The position numbers and the translations under genes were made by a program. The notes under the pieces were generated by a model. That model did no database searches. It was not told the origin of the DNA and saw only the letters and a program-made list of their open reading frames with translations. Shown piece by piece: positions 25,018-30,034 of a DNA stretch of 30,034 bases. Position 1 is the stretch's first letter. Each line of letters begins with the position of its first letter. Source of the DNA: JAISST01 sp050434145 (GTDB lineage Bacteria > Fusobacteriota > Fusobacteriia > Fusobacteriales > Fusobacteriaceae); assembly GCF_050434145.1 (NCBI RefSeq), contig NZ_JBNPVX010000037.1, positions 1 through 30,034 on the forward strand, in the 5' to 3' direction.

Positions 25018-25509
25018 CTATTGTTCATTTTTTAGTATATCTAAATAAGTGTCAATAACCTTATAAAAAGCATCAATTTCTCTATCAGTACAATTCTCTT
25101 TCAATTTTTTTGTTGTATTCTGAATATCTTTCACATCATATATTTTATGTTTCCTTGAAAGTTCTATACCCTCATTAGTTGCATACAAATAAATATTTTT
25201 GGAATTATTGTTTTCTTTTTTTCTCACAATTAATCCTGCATTCTCTAGCATTTTTACTGTTGCAGATATAGCACCTTTTGTTTTTAATAAAGATTTCACC
25301 AAATCATTAGCTGTTGTTCCAGGGTTTTCTTCTATATATGTTAGTGCATGTATTTCCAACATTCTCATCTGTTTTCCATTACCATAATCACGCTTATGGT
25401 TAATGCCATTATTATAATAATAGATTATGAATTCATATAGCTTATCTGCTCTAACACTTAGTAGAGAAAATAAGTTATTTAAAAGTTCATAATTATCTTT
25501 TTCTTTCAT
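25018..25509 (-). CDS. MarR family transcriptional regulator
   Basis: A 163-residue winged-helix regulator. The DNA-binding core spans about residues 48-120: MRMLEIHALTYIEENPGTTANDLVKSLLKTKGAISATVKMLENAGLIVRKK, with the recognition helix TKGAISATVKMLENAG, then the wing NNNSKNIYLYATNEG. Helices at both ends would form the dimer interface. It faces the permease gene across 319 bases that hold two identical GTTTAG-N2-CTAAAC operators, so it very probably represses the permease-MalY pair and itself. The start ATG at 25509 has AGGAGGTG 5 bases upstream, and the CTAAAC half-site at 25521-25526 overlaps that site. The ligand is unknown. Confidence 0.9.
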   Translation of the reverse strand: MKEKDNYELLNNLFSLLSVRADKLYEFIIYYYNNGINHKRDYGNGKQMRMLEIHALTYIEENPGTTANDLVKSLLKTKGAISATVKMLENAGLIVRKKENNNSKNIYLYATNEGIELSRKHKIYDVKDIQNTTKKLKENCTDREIDAFYKVIDTYLDILKNEQ

Positions 25510-25583
25510 CAAATCACCTCCTAAACTTTATAAATTTTAGAGTTTTTAGAATGGGTATTATAAATAAGTGCATATATAAAAAT

Positions 25584-25612
25584 ATTGTATATTATTTTCT
25601 TTTTTTTTTCAA
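25584..25612 (-). promoter_or_regulatory. Promoter of the MarR gene
   Basis: Minus-strand TTGAAA (25607-25612), 17-base spacer, TACAAT (25584-25589). The first operator lies just upstream of the -35 box. Confidence 0.6.
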
Positions 25613-25625
25613 GACATTAAAAATT

Positions 25626-25641
25626 AGTTTAGAACTAAACT
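25626..25641. promoter_or_regulatory. MarR operator 1
   Basis: Perfect inverted repeat AGTTTAG-AA-CTAAACT, adjacent to the MarR promoter. The same GTTTAG-N2-CTAAAC core occurs again near the permease gene. Confidence 0.78.
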
Positions 25642-25722
25642 TGAAAAATATATCTCTTATTCTATAATAAACTATTTTAAAACATTATTATCTATTTGCA
25701 ACATAAAAGTTTCAAAAACATA

Positions 25723-25750
25723 TTGACTTTTAAAATAAAAGATGTATAAT
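25723..25750 (+). promoter_or_regulatory. Promoter of the permease-MalY pair
   Basis: TTGACT (25723-25728), a 16-base spacer and a perfect TATAAT (25745-25750). Operator 2 covers the expected start of transcription. Confidence 0.8.
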
Positions 25751-25761
25751 CATTATTAATA

Positions 25762-25775
25762 GTTTAGCACTAAAC
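25762..25775. promoter_or_regulatory. MarR operator 2
   Basis: GTTTAG-CA-CTAAAC, the same core as operator 1, lies about 12 bases after the -10 box, where a bound repressor would block transcription of the permease gene. Confidence 0.78.
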
Positions 25776-25828
25776 AATATTTTGTTGATTAGCTAAAATA
25801 CAAAACCATAATCAAGGAGGTAAGAAAA

Positions 25829-27166
25829 ATGAATAATAATGATTCAACAAAAGAATTAAAACGAGTTTTAGGATTTATGGACTTATTTAGTACTGCTGTA
25901 GGACAAATTATTGGGGCAGGAATAATGACACTCCTTGGAGCTGCTATCGCTATGACAGGTCGCTCTGTCCCTATCGCTTTCCTAATCGCTGCTGTATTGA
26001 CTATTGCTTCAATCATACCTATGGTAATAATAGCTGGAACTGTAAGAGTTAGAGGTGGTCAATATACAATGACAGCTCTACTTGGTGGTAAAAATTTTGC
26101 TGGAATATTTGTTATTTTATTTATTGCTTCCAATGTAGCTATTGCCATGTATGGTATATCATTTGCCAACTATTTCATACCATTCTTTGGATTTGGAACA
26201 ACTAAAATTGTTGCAATAACTGTCATTACATTTTTTTTCTTACTAAATCTTGTTGGTATTGATAAAATGGCAAAATTTCAAAATGCAATTGTTATTCTGA
26301 TGTGTATTGCTCTTGGACTTTTTGCTGCCTTCGGTCTAGGAAAAGTAAGTCCTGAGTACATGTCACATGACTTTCTAACTGATGGAATGATGGGTCTATT
26401 TAAAGCCTCTGGATTGCTCACATTTGCTGTAGGTGGTGCATTTGTAATCGTTAATCTGAGTGGAGAAGCTAAAAATCCAACCAAAGATATACCTAGTGCT
26501 ATAATTGTTTCAACTATTGCTGTAGCAATACTATATGGACTGGTATCAATAGTGGCTGCTGGTGTTCTTCCTGTATCAGAAGTAGCTGGACAATCCTTAA
26601 ATATCGTAGCTGCTAGAATTTTACCTAAATCAATTTATGCTTTCTTTATGGTTTGCGGAGCAATGTTTGCTTTGATTTCTACTATTAATGCACAATTGGC
26701 ATGGGCAACTAAGCCTATTATGCAAGCTTGTGATGATGGTTGGTTACCATCTGGATTAGCATATTTGCACCCAAAATTTAAAACACCAGTTATTTTACTT
26801 TCAATCGTATATGGTGTCGCTATTATCTGCATAGTCTTTGGACTCAATATAAGCATTCTTGGAAATCTAAGCTTAATACTGACTAATCTAATATATGTAA
26901 TGATTAATGCTTTCTTGTGGAAATTACCAAATATTGCTCCTGAAGAATGGTCTAATTCAAAATTTAAAATATCAAAATCTATGATGTCATTTGTAGTTTT
27001 TATTTGCACACTCGCAGCAATAATCAATGTATATCTAAATGCAATACAACTTCCTATGTCATTCGTAATCGGGAATATAGCTTTACTTGCAGTTTCGTAT
27101 ATATATTCTGTAGTGAGAATAAAATCTGGAAAAGTTAGCATGAAAATAAGTTATGAAAAAGATTAA
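25829..27166 (+). CDS. APC family amino-acid permease
   Basis: A 445-residue transporter with about 12 hydrophobic segments, normal for amino acid/polyamine/organocation permeases. The unwound helix 1 motif GQIIGAGIMTLLG (about 25-37) carries the G-x-G substrate-binding signature, and GLLTFAVGGAFVIVNLSGEAKNPTKDIPSAII (helix 6 and following) has the family's GE-x-KNP-x-x-x-IP pattern. Start has AAGGAGGTAAG 8 bases upstream. It lies downstream of operator 2 and 136 bases before a MalY/PatB-type gene, suggesting import of a sulfur-containing amino acid for C-S cleavage. That substrate link is inference from context. Confidence 0.9.
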   Translation: MNNNDSTKELKRVLGFMDLFSTAVGQIIGAGIMTLLGAAIAMTGRSVPIAFLIAAVLTIASIIPMVIIAGTVRVRGGQYTMTALLGGKNFAGIFVILFIASNVAIAMYGISFANYFIPFFGFGTTKIVAITVITFFFLLNLVGIDKMAKFQNAIVILMCIALGLFAAFGLGKVSPEYMSHDFLTDGMMGLFKASGLLTFAVGGAFVIVNLSGEAKNPTKDIPSAIIVSTIAVAILYGLVSIVAAGVLPVSEVAGQSLNIVAARILPKSIYAFFMVCGAMFALISTINAQLAWATKPIMQACDDGWLPSGLAYLHPKFKTPVILLSIVYGVAIICIVFGLNISILGNLSLILTNLIYVMINAFLWKLPNIAPEEWSNSKFKISKSMMSFVVFICTLAAIINVYLNAIQLPMSFVIGNIALLAVSYIYSVVRIKSGKVSMKISYEKD

Positions 27167-27207
27167 TTTTATAGAATAATGCCAGAAATTTATGTACAAA
27201 AGACAAA

Positions 27208-27238
27208 TAGCACTAAAAATACTAAATTTTTGTATAAT
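27208..27238 (+). promoter_or_regulatory. Possible internal promoter and half-operator before the MalY-like gene
   Basis: TAGCACTAAA (27208-27217) repeats ten bases of operator 2, and a perfect TATAAT follows at 27233-27238, but no good -35 is present. A 7-bp stem ATTAGCA/TGCTAAT (27256-27262, 27278-27284) lies in the leader. The MalY-like gene could have its own weak regulated promoter. Confidence 0.35.
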
Positions 27239-27302
27239 ATATTATTTAAAATAAAATTAGCAGGATTTAAATCTATTTGCTAATAATTAATAGGAGGATT
27301 TC

Positions 27303-28487
27303 ATGAAATATAATTTTGACACTATTATTGACAGAAAAAATACTGCCAGTATAAAAACTGACATTTTACCAGAGGGAGCATCACTAGACAGCCTACCACT
27401 ATGGGTAGCAGACATGGACTTTCAATGTGCTGAACCAATATTGGAAGCCCTACACGACCGTGTAAACAGACAAATTTTTGGATATACCAATTATAACAAT
27501 GATACTTGCAAATCAGCTATAACTGGTTGGTTTAAAAGAAGATTTGATTGGACAGTTGAAAAAGAAGATATATTTTTTAGCCCTGGTATTGTCCCAGCTA
27601 TTGCTTTCTTAGTGAATGTCTTGTCTGAAGAAGGAGATGGAATAATAATACAAAGGCCTGTTTATTACCCATTTACTAATAAGATCGAAGCCAATGGTAG
27701 AGAAGTGATTAATAATCCTCTTCTATATAAAGATGGGAAATATGAAATTGACTTTGAAAATCTTGAAGAAAAATTGAAAGAACCTAAGAATAAAGGTTTG
27801 ATATTCTGTAGTCCACATAATCCTGTGGGAAGAGTGTGGAAAGAGGATGAGCTATTAAAATTAGTTGCTTTATGCCAAAAATATAACAAATGGATAATTT
27901 CAGACGAAATTCATGGCGATTTGACAAGAAAAGGAATTGTGCATATACCACTTACTAAAATAGCACCTCATTATAAAGATCAAATCATTGTATGTACTGC
28001 TCCAAGTAAAACATTCAATCTAGCAGGTATGCAATTATCAAATATTATTATTACAAATAAAGATTATCAAAAAAAATGGCTTGATTTTATTGATGCAAAA
28101 ATGTCTCTAAGCATTTGTAACCCTTTTGGACTCACTGCTGTAATAGCTGCCTACAATGACGGTGAGGAATGGTTGGAACAGATAAAAGACTATCTAGATT
28201 CTAATATTAACTACATAAAGTCTTTTATAGAAGAACATTTTCCAAAAGCAAAAGTCATTGATACTGAAGGAACATATCTTATGTGGATAGATTTTAACGA
28301 GTATTGTAATGATTCTCAAAAATTAGAACACTGGATGCAAAAAAAAGCGAAAGTTGCACTAGATGAAGGATATATCTTCGGTTCAGAAGGCTCTGGTTTT
28401 GAAAGAATCAATGTTGCTAGTCCTCGTTCAATATTAGAAGAATGTATGAAAAGAATAAAAGAAAACATCAACTCTCTCATAGAATAA
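27303..28487 (+). CDS. MalY/PatB-family PLP-dependent C-S lyase (cystathionine beta-lyase type)
   Basis: A 394-residue fold type I PLP enzyme, the usual length of the MalY/PatB group. The N-terminus LPLWVADMDFQCAEPILEAL (31-50) is the group hallmark. PLP contacts: N173 in SPHNPVGRVW, D201 in ISDEIHGDL, and the Schiff-base lysine K236 in APSKTFNLAGMQ. The C-terminal GFERINVASPR supplies the carboxylate-binding Arg. Members cleave cystathionine or cysteine to pyruvate, ammonia and a thiol or sulfide; some act as aminotransferases. Ribosome site AGGAGG lies 7 bases before the ATG. Downstream of a MarR-controlled permease, followed by a strong terminator. In an anaerobe of this kind it could contribute to sulfide production, but exact substrate is not shown. 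Confidence 0.9.
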   Translation: MKYNFDTIIDRKNTASIKTDILPEGASLDSLPLWVADMDFQCAEPILEALHDRVNRQIFGYTNYNNDTCKSAITGWFKRRFDWTVEKEDIFFSPGIVPAIAFLVNVLSEEGDGIIIQRPVYYPFTNKIEANGREVINNPLLYKDGKYEIDFENLEEKLKEPKNKGLIFCSPHNPVGRVWKEDELLKLVALCQKYNKWIISDEIHGDLTRKGIVHIPLTKIAPHYKDQIIVCTAPSKTFNLAGMQLSNIIITNKDYQKKWLDFIDAKMSLSICNPFGLTAVIAAYNDGEEWLEQIKDYLDSNINYIKSFIEEHFPKAKVIDTEGTYLMWIDFNEYCNDSQKLEHWMQKKAKVALDEGYIFGSEGSGFERINVASPRSILEECMKRIKENINSLIE

Positions 28488-28498
28488 ACCTTCATTAA

Positions 28499-28540
28499 CA
28501 AAAAGCTGTGGAAAATTATCTACAGCTTTTTGTTTTGTTG
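28499..28540. terminator. Bidirectional terminator between convergent genes
   Basis: CAAAAAGCTGT (28499-28509) pairs with ACAGCTTTTTG (28522-28532), extended inward by a G-U and a G-C pair, then TTTTG on the plus strand. It ends the MalY-like transcript and, read on the other strand, the antiporter transcript. Confidence 0.9.
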
Positions 28541-28543
28541 GTA

Positions 28544-29725
28544 TCACTGCTCTATCACAGCGTCATTTAGTAATAACTTCTTATAGAAATTATCTATTAA
28601 AAATGCACCTATTGGAGCAGTTATAAGTATTGATACTACTGCCAATGTCAATGCTAATTTCCCATATCCTAATCCCATCATTAATGGTATTCCTCCTATG
28701 GCAGCTTGTACCGTTGCTTTTGGAGTATATGCAATCATTGTAAATAATTTTTCTTTGAAATTTAAATCACTTTTCATTAAAGATAAGAATACTCCAATTT
28801 CTCTAAAAACTAATCCAGATAATACTAAAATTACAGATGAAAAACCAAATTTCATCGCAAAATTTATATTTATCTCTGTACCAACTAATACAAAAAGTAT
28901 AATTTCAGCTCCTAACCATAATTTAGAAAATTTTGAAGATAGATTCTTCGCCAAATTATTATCTTTTTTGTAAATTACCATCCCTATTAATATTACTGAT
29001 AATAAAGAAGAAATTTTTATAAAATTCTCTGCCTCTACAATCATAAAGGACATTCCTAATAAAATTATTACCTTTATCGAATTTCTCATTTGAAAGTTTC
29101 TATAAATTTTTACCAAAAATAGTCCCATTACAAGACCTATAAAAATTCCAAAACACATTGATATAGGTAATGACAATATTTCATTAGCAGTTATTTTACT
29201 ACCACTTGATAATTTTACAACATTAGTAAATAATATAATTACAAAAACATCATCAATAGATGCCGCTCCCACTATCATTTGTGGAATTCCTTTTTTTACA
29301 CCAAATTCTTCTTTTATTAATTTTAACATTCTAGGTACTACCACTGCTGGAGATACTGCTGCCAGTATACTTCCTATGACAATACTCTCAATTATCGTTA
29401 TACCAAATATTTTAGTTCCTAAAATGACTATTCCAATTATTTCACAGACTGCAGGTAGAAAACTAAGTAAAATCGAAGAGGTTCCATTCTTTTTTAATTG
29501 ACTTATATCTAAATTCAAGCCTGCATTTATCAAGATAATAATCAATGCTATTTTTCTTAGCTCAGTAGATATCATCAAGACAGACTTATCTACTATTCCA
29601 AATCCATTAGGTCCAATTATTATTCCAAAAAAAATCATTCCAATTAATGATGGAAAATTTATCTTTTTTGATAAACCACCCAACAATAAGCCACCAGAAA
29701 ATATTAATCCTAAACTTCCTAACAT
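28544..29725 (-). CDS. Cation:proton antiporter (CPA family)
   Basis: A 393-residue inner-membrane exchanger with about 12 hydrophobic segments (Na_H_Exchanger fold, PF00999), without the C-terminal TrkA domains of KefB/KefC-type proteins. Key sites: SPAVVVPRML (125-134) in the unwound helix 4 and IDD at 157-159 in helix 5, where the paired aspartates D158/D159 mark an electrogenic CPA2-type exchanger. A conserved Arg/Lys in the helix 10 region (ATVQAAIGG region preceded by YTPK) is also seen. ATG at 29725 is chosen because TAGGAGG ends 4 bases before it; an upstream in-frame TTG would contain that site inside the gene. It expels Na+ (or K+) in exchange for H+. It lies next to a sodium-pump decarboxylase gene. 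Confidence 0.88.
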   Translation of the reverse strand: MLGSLGLIFSGGLLLGGLSKKINFPSLIGMIFFGIIIGPNGFGIVDKSVLMISTELRKIALIIILINAGLNLDISQLKKNGTSSILLSFLPAVCEIIGIVILGTKIFGITIIESIVIGSILAAVSPAVVVPRMLKLIKEEFGVKKGIPQMIVGAASIDDVFVIILFTNVVKLSSGSKITANEILSLPISMCFGIFIGLVMGLFLVKIYRNFQMRNSIKVIILLGMSFMIVEAENFIKISSLLSVILIGMVIYKKDNNLAKNLSSKFSKLWLGAEIILFVLVGTEININFAMKFGFSSVILVLSGLVFREIGVFLSLMKSDLNFKEKLFTMIAYTPKATVQAAIGGIPLMMGLGYGKLALTLAVVSILITAPIGAFLIDNFYKKLLLNDAVIEQ

Positions 29726-29846
29726 TTTTCCTCCTAAAATAAAAAATGACAACCATAATAAAAAATATTACAGAAGTCATCAGCATATAGCGGTTTTTGT
29801 TGTTTAACAATGGGAGACATTCATTCCCAAATATTCAATTTTTTAT

Positions 29847-29875
29847 ATTTTATACAAAATGTAAATAAAAGTCAA
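29847..29875 (-). promoter_or_regulatory. Promoter of the antiporter gene
   Basis: Minus-strand TTGACT (29870-29875), 17-base spacer, TAAAAT (29847-29852); an overlapping TATAAA gives a 15-base spacer. The leader to the ATG is about 115 bases and contains a small TGGGA/TCCCA hairpin. Confidence 0.6.
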
Positions 29876-29889
29876 TATTTTTATAAAAA

Positions 29890-29916
29890 AACTGCCCTAA
29901 TATACTTAGAACAGTT
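29890..29916 (-). terminator. Terminator of the decarboxylase beta-subunit gene
   Basis: On the minus strand AACTGTTCTAA pairs with TTAGGGCAGTT over 11 pairs (two of them G-U) around a 5-base loop, and seven T follow. It lies just after the stop codon of the partial gene. Confidence 0.88.
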
Positions 29917-29938
29917 CTATATTTTTATTTATTTCTAA

Positions 29939-30034
29939 CTATTTTCCAAATACTGCCATGAAAAATCCTGCTGCTACTGCCGAACCTATTACTCCTGCTA
30001 CGTTTGGTCCCATTGCATGCATCAATAAGAAATT
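29939..30034 (-). CDS. C-terminal end of oxaloacetate/glutaconyl-CoA decarboxylase-type beta subunit (partial)
   Basis: Only the last 31 codons and the stop TAG are inside the window; the gene continues past the right edge. The end reads NFLLMHAMGPNVAG then VIGSAVAAGFFMAVFGK, which is the typical C-terminus of the sodium-pumping decarboxylase beta subunit (OadB, GcdB, MmdB and relatives): a final membrane helix after the conserved MHAMGPNVAGVIGSA string. These subunits couple decarboxylation of a biotin-bound carboxyl to Na+ export. Which acid is used cannot be told from this fragment. A terminator follows at once, so it is the last gene of its transcript. Sodium energetics fit the neighbouring antiporter. 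Confidence 0.88.
   Translation of the reverse strand, partial: NFLLMHAMGPNVAGVIGSAVAAGFFMAVFGK

Noticed and set aside
26635..27141. A 168-codon minus-strand frame
   Set aside because: It is antisense to the APC permease and has no ribosome site or motif.

Overview
The window is AT-rich bacterial DNA, almost fully packed with genes, with strong AGGAGG-type ribosome binding sites, sigma-70 style promoters and many hairpin-plus-T-run terminators. The gene set (branched-chain amino-acid ABC operon, HutX-type heme carrier, MalY/PatB-type C-S lyase, sodium-pump decarboxylase beta subunit, MliC-like lipoprotein-type inhibitor, an outer-envelope lipid cluster) and the base composition suggest a low-GC anaerobe with a two-membrane envelope, most like Fusobacterium or a relative. 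This is an inference from gene content; no rRNA or tRNA is present to anchor it. I see no phage, transposase, CRISPR array or RNA gene.

Layout. 1-2600: a CmpB-like membrane protein gene, then a convergent GNAT acetyltransferase and a pyridoxamine-phosphate-oxidase-fold protein. 2780-7710: a complete livJHMGF operon with a clear promoter, an intercistronic hairpin after livJ and a strong shared terminator. 7721-8191: a lone hutX-like heme carrier gene. 8403-20376: a long run of minus-strand genes, read in transcription order as a secreted protein of unknown role, a VanX-like secreted dipeptidase, a patatin-like protein, an SDR, a hydrolase-methyltransferase fusion (YnbC-like), a CDP-alcohol phosphatidyltransferase homologue (YnbA-like), a CdsA homologue (YnbB-like), a small protein with a ubiquitin-like outline, and a 1649-residue DUF4132 giant. 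20779-23661: a small unknown protein and a DUF6282 hydrolase-MatC transporter pair. 24196-28487: an MliC-domain protein, then a divergent MarR regulator facing an APC permease and a MalY/PatB-type PLP enzyme, with two matching inverted-repeat operators between them. 28544-30034: a cation:proton antiporter and the tail of an oxaloacetate-decarboxylase-type beta subunit.

The most interesting region is 8403-20376. Its core is the ynbA-ynbB-ynbC set known as an uncharacterised cluster in E. coli. It predicts a dedicated lipid branch: YnbB would supply CDP-activated lipid, YnbA would transfer or modify a head group, YnbC would hydrolyse and methylate, and the SDR would oxidise or reduce. Several catalytic positions are altered: the YnbA-like protein has Asn at two of the four motif aspartates, and the patatin has Cys in place of Ser and lacks the dyad Asp. 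The same run ends in the small ubiquitin-like candidate and DUF4132, with a structured, direct-repeat-flanked element of about 230 bp between them. Pairing of these parts is a hypothesis from context, not something shown.
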